Assembly: GCA_008638375.1 (NCBI GenBank)
Contig: CM018041.1
Coordinates: forward strand, 11,090,846-11,154,845
Direction of reading: 5' to 3'
DNA: 64,000 nt
DNA from: Nyssa sinensis
Taxonomy: Eukaryota; Streptophyta; Magnoliopsida; Cornales; Nyssaceae
Shown here one piece after another: positions 22,264-33,755 of this stretch (the stretch's first letter is position 1; each line of letters begins with the position of its first letter). The notes beneath the pieces are model-generated. The model was not told where the DNA came from. It searched no databases and worked only from the letters and a program-made list of their open reading frames with translations. Both the position numbers and the translations under genes were made by a program.

Positions 22264-23635
22264 GTTAATTGCTCGAAGTACATGGACTTCAGGGTTTACT
22301 GAGAGTATGTTTTTGGTGCCTCGAGATTCTATGGTGTGTTTGACTACCAAGAAATCATAGGAAGTGAAAAGAGGAGAAAAAAAATACAAAATACAGAACC
22401 CAATTAATTGTTGGTGCTTTAAGAATTTAAAGGTTGTAAGTGTGGGGCATCACAATCTTTCAGAATTTAGATAAACAAGGGCCTATTGGTGACACCTTCC
22501 ATGTCTTACAAATTATTTAGTATGTTCAACCACAGAGATATTGTGTTGATGTCACCATAATCATAATTGGTGTATTTTTTTAATATTGGAAAAATAAAAA
22601 TCAGAATGTATATATTACCCAATTAATTGTTGGTGCTTTAGTTGGCTTGCAAATGAATCTATTTTGCTCTTAAATGCTACATAATGGAAGAAAGGAAATA
22701 GAAAATATAGTATTCAATCGATTATGTGAATGAAAATTGTTTTAAAATGGGAAAATTCTGAATTGGGAAGTGGAATGGTGGGTGAGGAGGTTCTGTGGAG
22801 TTTTTTAAGTTGATTTGTGGATATATTTTTTTAGCAGTATTGCTTTCATGTTTTTCTGGTTACAGCAATAGGGTTGATAAGCATCAAGCATGGCATTTGC
22901 AGTTCAGTTGCCTTGGTTGTCTTCATGAGTCTAATTGTTTTTTATTGGTAGATTCTGCAAGCATGGCATTTGTAGGTACAATTTTGATTTCTTTTTTCAT
23001 CTCCCTATACTGCTGTTTTATTATCTGATTTGGCATTTAGTCAGAAATTTTTAAGTGCTTGCCTTTAGAAGTGAAATTCTGAATTGAGTTGATAACTATT
23101 TTTAGAGAGAAAGTTACATTCAGAATATTAATCAAACAGTGCCTTTTCTCTATATCTTATTTATAATTGCAGTTTTCGAATGACCAATCAAAATGAATAC
23201 CTAGGTTTTAAGTTAGTTGATTCTCATTTGTGTCTCAATCTTGGCTGTTTGCAGTGAAGAAATTAAGGACATTCTGAATAAGTGGACTTACAAGGGCATA
23301 AAACTCTGTTATTTCACTGAAGTCTTATATATATATATATATATATGTTGCAGCTGGGGATCTCATACATCTTTTGCTGGGACACATGTGACAGCAAGAC
23401 AAGCGGGTGGCTTAACTGCTTGGGTCAGATGGCTGCGCGGCTGTGCCAGAGATAAGCAGGTTGTTACACACAACTGCACCAGGGATAGATGCTGTCGCTT
23501 TGGGATTTATGTATTTTAACTGTTGTATGTAATGCCAGTGTTAGGCAAACAGTGAGTTTGGCAATGAGTTTAGCCAGGGTGAGTTTTGTATATAGCTTAG
23601 TGCCAAGGCTTGATGCCTTTGTGCTTGGTATGCAG
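22264..23635. other. MULE interior without a recognised gene
   Basis: Possibly the captured 3' flank of the CBP60 gene (22264-22400), then unclassified sequence. A (TA)n run is at 23329-23346. Open frames at 22795-23028 and 23217-23519 show no family motif. Confidence 0.35.
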
Positions 23636-23836
23636 GGTGACATCTACCAAGCTATAGCTACTGCTGCCCTTCAGGATATGAGGGTTGTTGATCCTTCCAA
23701 ACAGGCACCTCCATCCCTTCTGCAATTCCAGCAACCACAAAGTGTCCCCAACAGGCCTACTGGTCTAGTGGCAGCCCAAATGTTGCAGCAGTCTCAGCCT
23801 CAACCTGCTTTTATTCAAAGTGTTCAAGAGTCCCAG
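23636..23836 (+). pseudogene. Unrecognised Q/P-rich exon (captured?)
   Basis: An open 67-codon segment lies between an acceptor-like TATGCAG and a donor-like CAG/GTTGGG. It encodes GDIYQAIATAALQDMRVVD, then a Gln/Pro-rich tract (LLQFQQPQ, AAQMLQQSQPQ). Codon content and splice flanks suggest an exon of a regulatory or trafficking protein, but I cannot name the family. It lies in line with the other plus-strand cargo. Confidence 0.4.
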
Positions 23837-23938
23837 GTTGGGATATGTTTCATGTATAAGCTTATAGCCTAAATTTTTTCTCTGAGTTGTTAAAACTTTT
23901 TTTTATGTTAACTTGAAAATCTTTTCAAATGATGATAG

Positions 23939-24160
23939 AGCTTACACCCAATGGCTGAATACCATGGAGCAGCCCGTGCTGTGGGAGGTTGTGCTATTTA
24001 TGTCAAGTACAGTCAATGGTAATGAATTTATTTTAGTTATGACTACATCAATTGAATTACTGGTTTTCTCATGTTGGATATCTATATATTATGCAGCGAC
24101 AAGCCTGGACAGCATGACTTTAATTTACTGAAGAAGTTGGTACTACCTGATGGTTCTCTT
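23939..24160 (+). pseudogene. Raffinose synthase/seed imbibition protein fragment (two exons)
   Basis: The first part (23939-24005) after an acceptor TGATAG reads SLHPMAEYHGAARAVGGCAIYV. An intron of about 91 bases (GTACAG...ATGCAG) separates it from 24097-24160, which reads DKPGQHDFNLLKKLVLPDGS. These are adjacent conserved blocks of the RFO synthase/alkaline alpha-galactosidase-like (SIP) family, glycoside hydrolase family 36. The intron position is kept, so the piece was copied from genomic DNA rather than from an mRNA. The similarity ends abruptly after GS, before the expected Arg-Ala-Lys-Leu-Pro block, marking a capture breakpoint. Confidence 0.75.
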
Positions 24161-25554
24161 TTTTAAGTTTCTTGGTTTTATATTCTTTTTGAATGCTGTG
24201 CACTAAATTTAAAAATTTACAAGTGATCTGTAGTTTGACATTTCAGTTTGAGTAGTTAAGATTAGGTGTGAAGAAGGCTTATGTGACACATCAATCTATT
24301 TATTTTATTTTATTTTTGCTGAAGGTCAAGGTGGACTTCCTCTCTGCTAATGGTAAAGCCCTTTCGAGCTCACGCCGTCTATGCATGTTGCAGTTTAAAA
24401 ACCAGCCTATCCGTCTCCTGTTAACTTTCCTTAAGCTTGCTCCAGTTGTTGGTAATTAAAATTTATTCCCCAAACTTTTAACTTTACACTGAAAACCATG
24501 AAATAGTTGCTGTCCAGAGCTTCCATCAGTTCTTTTCCTAAATTTTCTGCAACTTGTGACTTTAAAAATCAAGCAAACTTCACCCCCTTTTAAGTTCACA
24601 AGGCTTATAGTCTTTATTCTATCCTTGAAAAACATTTAACCTGCAAGCTTTTGAAACTGGAAAGGAATGGTTTGATATTAACCTAGAGTTTGTTCAAGCG
24701 GTTGATGAAAAAGTCTGCTGTTCTGTGGTTTTCTGTTTGTGGACTGAAATTGGAGAAGAATTGAATACTTGGTCTTACTAGTTTTGATAATGAGTTTCAT
24801 GTGCATTGTTTGGTTATAATTTTGATGCCTGAGTTGTTGTTCTATGTTTGCTTCAGCAAAATTGAAAATTGAGAAGAGATAGAGATCAACTTCTTAAGAT
24901 CCGATTTACTTATTCTATGTTTTAAAAATCATGTTCTACTTGCTGCTTATTTTAAGCTGTTCATTGGGTTTTGTTCATTACTTATTTTATGTTTCTAAGT
25001 CATTCCATTTGCAAACACTATAGGTTTTATATGGAATTATGGTGATATTCACATTTGTGTGCAAACACAATATGGAATTATTGTGTGTTTGATCTGTGAA
25101 GTCATGGATGTTTATAGGTTGTAGTAGTTCTATCAATGAGCTCTACAAGGATTGTTTTAAATAATTACCTTTTAGAGTGGTTGTCGATGACTTGGAATGT
25201 TAAGTATTTGATGTTTGTTTGTTTGATTGTGGATTGCTATTGGTGAGGAATGGAGTTTTTTAAGTTTTACCTTTCAATCAGTTTTACCTTTCTTCCATTT
25301 ATTGATGTTTCATCTATGTATTTACAGTAAATATGTAGATCACATTTCATTTGTTTATTGATTTTGATTGTTTGATCAAATGAACATAGACATAACAATC
25401 ATTACTTGGTTTGTTAAATAGTCAAGAATGAAATTTACCTGTACATACATTTCCCATGTAGATTATAAAGTTCTGAATTCCATTATAATCTGATGAAGAC
25501 ATTCAACATTGACCTTAGTTTTTTGCCCCTCCTTTCTTTCTCGGTTTTCCATAG
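24161..25554. other. MULE interior, mostly intron-like
   Basis: A 44-codon frame at about 24325-24459 (VKVDFLSANGKALSSSRRL) may be part of an exon but matches no family I know. The rest is T-rich and resembles intron sequence leading to the PP2C acceptor. Confidence 0.35.
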
Positions 25555-25889
25555 GTGATAGATATTTAAAACCGTGGATCATACCTGAACCAGAAGTCAT
25601 GTTTATTCCCCGAGCCAGAGAAGATGAATGCCTTATTTTAGCTAGTGACGGGTTGTGGGATGCCATCACAAACGAGGAAGCATGTGAAATGGCTAGAAGA
25701 CGGATTTTGCTGTGGCACAAAAAGAATGGGGATTCTCCTCTTATAGAAAGGGGCCAGGGAGTGGATCCCGCGGCACAAGCAGCAGCAAAGTACCTCTCAA
25801 TGCTTGCTCTCCAAAAGGGAAGTACAGATAACATATCCGTGATTGTGGTGGACTTGAAATCTCAAAGAAAGTTTAAGAGCAAATCCTGA
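25555..25889 (+). pseudogene. Clade A protein phosphatase 2C, last exon (HAB1/ABI1-like)
   Basis: After an acceptor TTCCATAG the frame reads DRYLKPWIIPEPEVMFIPR, then DECLILASDGLWDAITNEE, ARRRILLWHKKNG, GVDPAAQAAAKYLS and GSTDNISVIVVDLK, ending RKFKSKS and TGA at 25887-25889. These are the C-terminal PP2C motifs, including the metal-binding Asp in DGLWD and in TDN, and match clade A phosphatases that restrain SnRK2 kinases in ABA signalling. Only the final exon is present; the earlier exons with the DGHGG motif and the receptor-lock Trp are missing, so no active enzyme can be made. This exon itself is open and well preserved. Confidence 0.85.
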
Positions 25890-27185
25890 TGATATGCTCA
25901 CTGATCATTTGGTTCTACTCTGCAGTTCTATACAATATTAACCTGCATCTCATGATTACATATCTCAGTCCATTCATTTTTCATATGGGCTCAATGTGTG
26001 TATGAGAATAGTAATTAATACAGATTATTACAGGAATAGGGTTACAGAATGTTTTGTTGTCTGAAATTTTTGTAATGCACAATTCCACTTTATATGTGGT
26101 TATGTAAATTGGAACTGTTGTAGAAATAGGCAGACTTTATATTCTCAATTGCTCTTTGGCTTGGACATGGTAACTCTTCTGGAAACCACTTAAATAATCT
26201 TAGATTGAGGTTATGTTTGGTTCAATTTATCGACCGCATGAATTTTGAAGGGCAAGTACTTAATTAATAATAGGCTGTTTAGAATAGAATTCAGGTCCTT
26301 GCAATTTGGGTTAAGCTGATGAAACTAGCTTGTTTGTTTCATTTGCAAACACTGTAGGTTTTATATGGAATTATGGAATTATGGAATATTGCTGCAACTA
26401 ATGCTTGAACAAAGATTCAAAAGCAAATTTGCTTACCTGCTTTTTTATTGAGCCAAGATACTCCAGATTTTGCCTGCCTGCTAAACAAAAAAAAAAAATT
26501 ATGTTTTTTTCTTATTTTTTATATGATGGTTTTTCTTTTATTTTCAATAGGTAATACACACACACACCCATGTCCCAAATCCAATTGGCACTTAAACGCT
26601 GTACTTCCCCTTAGGGGTAGCAGTAGACACCGCTCAAGCTACTATAATAATGCAATTGGATGAAGGAAAATATAGAATTGTCAAAAAAAAAAATGAAGGC
26701 AAAGCAGTGAGAATGAAATGGATGCACAAACTTTAGAATGTGTATGGTATGTAAAATACTTCATAGTAAAAAAAAAATAGATTAATATGAATTGACTAGT
26801 GATGGTAACTGTTTAGTGTCGCTACTTGTTCCTATAAGCTAACCCCCTTTTTTTGGTTGAATTTTGAATCAAATCTATCTTCTAACATGCCAACTACAAC
26901 CACAACCACAACCATAGGGGAAAACTTGCACAGTAATGTATCTGTATATCATTTCAGGTTAGATGTATACATGCTAAAATTTATTCAAATTTTTTAAATT
27001 TCAAATGCTACTTTTTCATACACTGCCTCCACTTTTTTTTCTTCATATGTTTTGAAAATTTATGGATGATTACTTAATATGCTAAGAAACTAAGAAAGAA
27101 ATATAAAGTATATTTTTAGCTAAACTGAATGGTTAATTGTTAGTTGCATTGCTCTAATACTTGCAGTCTTCTTCATAAAATATGC
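25890..27185. other. PP2C 3' flank and unclassified MULE interior
   Basis: The first several hundred bases may be the captured 3' untranslated region of the PP2C gene. No other coding sequence is supported. A CA run lies at 26558-26568. Confidence 0.35.
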
Positions 27186-27194
27186 ATTCTGTGT

Positions 27195-27583
27195 CATCAG
27201 CGTGTTGCTAAACAAAAAAAAAAAAAAAATTGAAAAACGTCTTTCGAGAAGACAATTTCTAAAGCGTCTTTTCGATAGATGCTTTATAAATCGTCTTTTC
27301 GAAAGATGTTTTTCAATTTTTTTTTACAGGCAGGCTTATAAAAAAAGATGCTATAGAAATCGTCTTTCTGAAAGACGTTTTCAAAAGCGTTTTTTCAAAA
27401 GATGCTTCTGAGCGAAATGTGACAAAAAAAAAGACCAGTTCAAAGCGTCTTTTGAAAAGACGTTTTTGAAAGCGTCTTTCCAAAAGACGCTTTTAAAAAC
27501 AACCCTATTTTGATAAATAAGTTCAGAATGACATTATTTTAGAAAAAAAGTTTTTTTTCCACCCTAGTTTAGGATTTAACTCT
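27195..27583 (-). repeat. Right terminal region of the large MULE, palindrome-rich
   Basis: A series of near-palindromes built on CGTCTTT-CGAAAGACG and AAAGCGTCTTTTGAAAAGACG lies at about 27236-27320, 27360-27412 and 27443-27500. After it come TTGATAAATAAGTTCAGAATGA and the outer end. It mirrors the left end at 17299-17410. Confidence 0.65.
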
Positions 27584-27737
27584 GAAAAAGGAGGACCTGT
27601 AACAACAAAGTGCTAACTATTACTTTTTCAACTCAGAAGGTACGAAAATGAAACTTTTATATTCCTTTTGTAATTCATTTCAAGAAAAGAATAATAAATT
27701 GGAACAATCTATAAACAGAGCTGCCAGTGGTACTGTA

Positions 27738-27890
27738 AAGCCTTTGAATCACCACCAGCTGTTAGGTATGAGTGGTATGTCCTGTCACTTCTAAAAGGTG
27801 AGGTGCAAGGTTCCGGTCCTGCTCGGGACGTAGGTGAGTATGTCGAACTTATCAGTGTATCCACACTACATAGTACTTGAATCTCCACCA
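27738..27890 (+). mobile_element. Possible tRNA-derived SINE, unit 2 copy
   Basis: Paralogue of 12640-12800, with a GTATGAGTGGTATG A-box-like and GGTTCCGGTCC B-box-like sequence. Confidence 0.4.
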
Positions 27891-28429
27891 TGCTTCTCAC
27901 TTTGGCCTATTATGTCTCAAATTGAAGTCATGGCAAATACATAGGCAAGTAATACATGGTATCTACATTTGTGCAAAAACAAACATCATGGCATTACAGA
28001 ACGGTCTTATCCTGCTAAAGTCAAATATTGGGGCAACTATATCAACTTTCCTTGTGACAATGTAAAGCTTCTATGACAGCAACATTCATGGGTTCAACTC
28101 CTACGTTACCATTTCCTTATAATCACTACTCTGGAAAGAGTCATCAGCTAATGGATTCTGAAACTACATTCCTGCAATAATCATCCATTAATCAAGTTGC
28201 TCCCAGGCAACGCAATCCATAGAACGAAATGAAATACCATCTTCACAAACCCATTATGAGGTACCCACCAGAAAGATCGTGTTCCCAAAAATAAAAAATA
28301 AAAATATCAAGTTCCTTTCAGGCATTTAATCGAACATTTTGTATACTTCATCAATTAATCTAGTAATGGAAGATGCTTGTTGATAACTCCAGTCAATATA
28401 AACACATTCGAAGCACAACCACTGAAAAG

Positions 28430-28657
28430 TCAAATAAGTACGACCCCTACATTCATGGATGGACACAGTTTGACAGCAATAGCTAATTCAGGTCCTCTGG
28501 GACACTCTGAAGGACAAGTAGAAATGAAATCGGAGAGACGGGTGGTTTTGCGGAGACGAAGAGCCAGTGAAGTATGCTCCATCTCCTCTGAAAAACGAGT
28601 GTCCCAGATCGAGTGGATAAAACATACACTAGCCACCAGCATCACTATATTAACCAA
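28430..28657 (-). pseudogene. Unit 2 copy of the unrecognised secreted-like ORF
   Basis: Near-identical to 13333-13587, but the ATG is changed and the upstream frame is lost, so no Met-initiated product with the hydrophobic leader remains. Confidence 0.3.
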
Positions 28658-29489
28658 GCACCTCAGCCCGGACTACTTTAGGAGCCGTGTGTTGAGCACA
28701 AAGCGAACTATTCTTTCGCCTTTTACTAAAGAATACCGTGTGCGCGTCACATAAAAGCGGCATACGCCTATTTTTGGGGGGAGTTTCCTATTTGGAGACT
28801 TCCTAAAATTTTAGTTAAAAGATAAATTTGCTTGTTTTGAGATTGAGATACATATATACATATTTATATTCATATTCATGAGATGAGAGAATATGGAGTC
28901 ATCGTGCTCTTTAAAGCATTATGGCATCACACTCTACGGGCAGACTCATCACCAGCATATATGTTTCATGCCCAATTGAAATCATTCTTTCTTCTTTTGT
29001 TGCGGGGATTATTATTTGAAGATAAATAGCTGGTCATGAAATCTTTTTGGTCTTTCCAATGTCTCAATGTTTTCATACTAGCTCAACTTGGTGTTTCAGT
29101 TGTACTTCTCCAACTCTACCCATCAACAACAATAAACAAATTCTGTTACAATAATGTTAGGTTTATTTAAAAATTTTATTAAAAGTGTTTATCTTTATGA
29201 GTTGGCAGTCTTATATTGGCTGGATATTATATCATGATATGACATCATGTGATATTCAACCAATACAATATTGTCAACTCATGAAAGTAAACAATTTTGG
29301 TAAAATATAAAAATAAGACTAACATTACTCATTCTGTAATAGATCCTTGTTATGAGCCAAGCATGTTAATTTGTTATGCCAATTTTGTAGCTTATGCTGT
29401 ACTTCATTTTGTTTTGCCATTTTCGAAGCTTAAAGAGGTATATTTGCAGAGAGAGAGGGGAGAAGGGGCTGTAAGAACGATAGAATTTT

Positions 29490-32290
29490 TTGTACTTGCT
29501 TGAGCATGTCAATGGCTGTAATAACTCTATTGTATATGCATCAGCCAGAACCAGTTTAGTTCCAATGGCTGAGGTAGCTTCATTTCTATTGCAGTTCTAA
29601 CTGAATGGGAAATGAATAATCAGTACCAAATTTTGCCTATGAAAACAACTCCAATCAAAACAGACTCAGACACATTAGATTATTAAAATCAATTTAGCAT
29701 TGAACTCCCATTGTTTCATTTATCCTTGCAAGTTGAATATATAAATTGTATTTTATTTACCAACAAGATGCTGAAAATCTAAGCTCTAAGCCCTCAAAAC
29801 TCTCTGCTGATTAACATCAATAAAACCCTTGTTGTATGAGCTAAGCATGTTGGTTTGTTACTCCAATTGGCAACTTATAGGAAAAAGCTCTTATTTTTAA
29901 TCCCATTGAATAATAAAATCAACATGCTCCAAGAACCCCAATTAGTGGGACTATAGTTTAGACTTTAGAGGCTAGTGTAGTGTTGGGACTTGGGGGTGGA
30001 GAGAGGGTTCATTTCTGTGATACTCCTCATAACATAGTCCCACATCCAAAAGAACATGAGTCATCCACATTTGTATATGATGCAAGTACATAGAAAACGT
30101 AAAACTCACGGAGCCATGTGGTGAGCACAAAGCGAACTTTTCTTTCGCCTTTTACTAAAGAATACCGTGGGTTCGCCATGCCAACTGGCATACGCCTATT
30201 TTTGGAGGGGATTTTCTTTTGGGATCTCCCCCTACAATTCTCAGTTTAAAATTTATTTGGCTTTGGCTTTGGCAAACTGAATCTGTCAATTGGTCACTGA
30301 AATTGGTTTCTTTTCTCAATTTAGGTGTTTCAGCTGCATTTCTTCAATTCAGCTGGCCATTATGAACAATGGTTATGAAGCCCTTTCTGGTTGTATACAC
30401 CCATTTTTTTGGAGGGGGTTGCTCCACTATCAATACCGACTACCATCCACAATCAACAATCTGCCAATGCCAACTATTAGAATTTTTTTGTACTTGCTTG
30501 AGCGTGTCAATGATTATAGTAGCTCTATTGTATTTGCATCTGCAGAAACAGTTTGGTTCCTATTCCCAGTGGCTCATTTTGCATGTTACCATGTACTGTC
30601 ACACGTAATATTTATACCTATACTATACAATTATACTCTAGCATATTCTTGGAATATGTCAGTATCATTCCCTGGAATATGCAAATATTATTCTCTATTG
30701 TATACTTATATATAGGCCCCTCTTGTACATGTAATAGACACAGTGAATATACAAGTTTCTAACCCATTCTCTCTCTCTCTCACTCTCTGTCTTTATTATT
30801 CTAACATGGTATTAAAGCCAGGTTGGGCTTTGCCGCAGCCAATCTGTAGGTCGCTAAGGTCAAGGGGGTGTATTGGATTGTCCTCAGCGATACAATCTGT
30901 CTTTATTATTCTAATATTGCAAATCCTGCAATAACTGTATGTCACAAATATATTTTTGTTCAAAATATCCTTATGAAATCAACTACACATGATTTTTCCT
31001 TTATCTGAATCCATCAGCAACAGACTGAGACATCTGTGTGCATATATCACAAGCAGATAAGCCACCAGCATTTGCATATAACACAAGCATCTAAAGGGTC
31101 TGAAATTCACAGAATGATGACCACAGAGAACAAAGGTAACATTACTAAAAGTTCGATCTTATATGCGGTATGGTCTTTTAACTATTTGATGTTTTAGGAA
31201 CTAGAAAAAAAGTAGTTGAAATGGATGAAAACTCAATCTCTAAATTATCTAATAATTAATACACTTTACATCATATAAGTTCGAACATACTGTAACATTA
31301 CCAAAAAAAAAAAAAAATTCTTCACCTTTTCATTGTTTTTGGAGGAGGGTTTCCTGCAGAAGTAACTTCCTCCATAGACGCCAATTTTTTTTTTTATTAT
31401 TTTACATTCTATGTACACCTTTGATAAATGTCCATATATCTTCTGCATTGATAATGGATGAGGTAGCTTCATTTCTATTGCAGCTCTGGAAATTAGTAAT
31501 TAGTACCAAATTTTGTCTATGAAAACAACTACAATCAACAGAGACACATTAGATTATTAAAATCAACTTAGCATTAAACTCTTTTCTCTTTCCAATGTTT
31601 CATTTATCCTCGCAAGTTCAATAAATAAATCTTATTTACCAACAAGAGTCCATCAAAAACCTTGTTGCTTTGTCACTCCAATTGGGCAACTTGCAGGAAG
31701 AATTTCTTGTTTTTAATCACATTGAATAATAAAATAAACATGCTGACAACGACTCCAATTATTGGGTCTATAGTTTAGAGGTTAGTGTGGTGTTGGGACT
31801 TACCGTGTGCTCGCCACCCAAAGTGGCACACGCCTATTTTTGGAGGGAATTTTCTTTTGGAATCCCCCCAACAATTCTCAATTTTTTAGTTTAACGTATC
31901 AAGTTATGATTGATTAAAACTACTGACTTAGTCAATAGTTTTGGACTATATAATAAATTATCCTCTCCTTATAGCTTATTCTGTTCCACATGCCACCAAC
32001 AATAAGGGTTAAAGTGAGGTAGACTATCCTATGCAAATTTGGAAAAAAAGTATACTACTAAATTCAGTGGTAATGAAAGTCAAATTTTGATATATAGCAT
32101 AGAATATTATTGTTACATTATTCATTTCACATGTTTAAAACAGATTTGCGTGATCATAGAATTTCGTCATGCTACCTTTTCACTAGATAATTTTTCCCAT
32201 TTTGATTATTTTTTCCTTGCAAAAGAGATTTTTTTTTTTTTTTATGGGTAAGAAAAAGAGTATGTCTTTTGGTTGAGGAATTTACCCTCA
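29490..32290. repeat. Second-order tandem duplication inside unit 2
   Basis: Several blocks occur twice inside unit 2. TGTACTTGCTTGAGC-TGTCAATG... CTCTATTGTAT-TGCATC lies at 29488-29575 and 30490-30560. GAGGTAGCTTCATTTCTATTGCAG and the following 150 bases lie at 29570-29710 and 31459-31600. A GGAGCC-TGTGTTGAGCACAAAGCG... CACGCCTATTTTTGGAGG block lies at 28680-28785, 30108-30210 and, in part, 31798-31845. Unit 1 has only one copy of the first two blocks. Confidence 0.6.
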
Positions 32291-33109
32291 ACTTTGAGAA
32301 GGAAAAAAAAAGTTCAACAGTAAAGTAGTACAAGTTTTTTTTTTTATGATCATTCAAATCAAATTTAGACATTGATAAATTTTTTAAATTAAAGTATCAA
32401 TATAACATTATTTATGTTACATATTTAAATTTAATTTACAAGACGATGAAGAAACTCTCGTGAAATTGTACGCCCAATTTCTACCTTAAACCTAGTGTTT
32501 TTAGCATCCAATTTCAAGAAGTAGTTAATTTCCTTTTATTCCATTTAATTTTTCTTTATGCATTTACTTTTCTGTTTGATTTAATCAATTTCTAGCATAG
32601 TTCTCTTTTATTTTACATTTTCAAATTAGATAGGCGTTGGAAAATGAGAAGAAAGAATAACATTAATAATGAATGAGAAGAGATGAGAATGTGATTTTTT
32701 TTTATATATATATTTGGATAACTCATGAGAAAGAAAAGAAGAAAAAAAGAAAAGATAGAGAAGAGAAAAAAATGAATAAAAAGTTTTACTATATAAGTAA
32801 AAAGAATAAAATAAAAACTCACATGTTTAAAAAATAGGGGTAAAACGGGAAATGTTCTTTTTCACTTTTTTCTCCTTATTTTTTAAACTAATAAAAAAAT
32901 CAATTTTATACTCTTTTTTTTTCTCTTCTTCAAACTAAGAATAAAATTAGAATTCACACGCTTAAAAAATAGGGGTAAAATGGGTAATGTTCTTTTTCTC
33001 TATTTTTTAAACCAATAAAAAAAATATTTTTCTACTCTCCTTTCTTCTTTTCTTTTTTTCAAACTCTTTCAATCCAAGCGGCCTGTTAAATAGTTGAAAT
33101 TGTGTTTCT

Positions 33110-33540
33110 TGGCCTTTCCCTCAATCTACTATATCCTCTCCTTCTTCCTTTTTTTGCTCCAACTCTTTCAATTCAAATGGACTGTTAAATATATTAAAAA
33201 AATATAAAAATTTATTTTGATAGAATATATGAAAAAAATTATATATATATATATATTATATTTAATTTGATTAGTTTATTAAAAATCGGATTAGATCATT
33301 GAATAAAATTATTTGGAATCAGATTCAAATTAAGATCCAATCAATTCACGGTCCTGGTCCAGTGACATCACCTTTAGTAAGAGAGGGTTTGAGACAAAAA
33401 ATCAAATTGCATCCTGATTTGTTTTGAATAGTTGCCACTTTTTAGCAATAGGCCGAACAAGAAAGTCTTCATGAGGGAGAAAGGAAAGAGGAATCCCGAG
33501 GTAATTGGTGGCAATCTTGAAAAAGGAATATGTTATATAA
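33110..33540. repeat. Truncated third start of the tandem unit
   Basis: Positions 33110-33535 match 16080-16665 with one internal gap, ending in AAAAAGGAATATG. After about 33540 the similarity stops. Confidence 0.6.
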
Positions 33541-33724
33541 ATTAAAAAAAACTTAAGTTTCTGAGGCGAAAGTTTGAAAAAAATCATTCGCAAAGTTAAA
33601 ATTTAAAAATCTTAAAATGAGTATTTCAAAAATATTTAAATAAATATTTAAATATCAAAAAAATTTAATTTAGATTCTTGAAATTTTGAAACTTTCATTT
33701 CAAAAACATGTCTCATGTACATGT

Positions 33725-33755
<31 letters not shown>

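Larger units (their letters stand above)
17296..27583 (+). mobile_element. Large Pack-MULE-like element with several captured gene pieces
   Basis: The insert is 10.29 kb, flanked by a 10-bp direct repeat (Mutator-like elements usually make 9-11 bp). The left end (17299-17410) and the reverse-complemented right end (27440-27550) share tandem TTACCAAAATAATG/TTCAAACTT-like blocks followed by CGTCTTTTCAAAAGACG palindromes. The right end has about 30 further outer bases, so the outermost ends do not align perfectly. No transposase is visible. All recognised cargo is on the plus strand: CBP60 C-terminal region, a Q/P-rich exon, two exons of a raffinose-synthase-like gene and the last exon of a clade A PP2C, with intron-like sequence and splice sites kept. 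A TIR-like fragment at about 20695-20760 suggests it could be a composite of more than one element. Confidence 0.7.
27584..33170. repeat. Tandem array unit 2, right part
   Basis: Paralogous to 11895-16160 and resumes exactly at the 10-bp repeat GAAAAAGGAG (27584-27593). Compared with unit 1 it lacks 12030-12621. It has about 1.36 kb more between 29153 and 30518, and about 0.5 kb more at 31795-32297. It contains copies of the SINE-like sequence, the unrecognised ORF and the LTR-like remnant. Confidence 0.8.

Noticed and set aside
25509..25889. Functional PP2C gene
   Set aside because: Only the last exon is present; no upstream PP2C exons or DGHGG motif were found in the insert.
27202..27411. 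69-codon ORF with repeated RxFxKRxF patterns
   Set aside because: It is translation of the palindromic MULE end, not a coding sequence.
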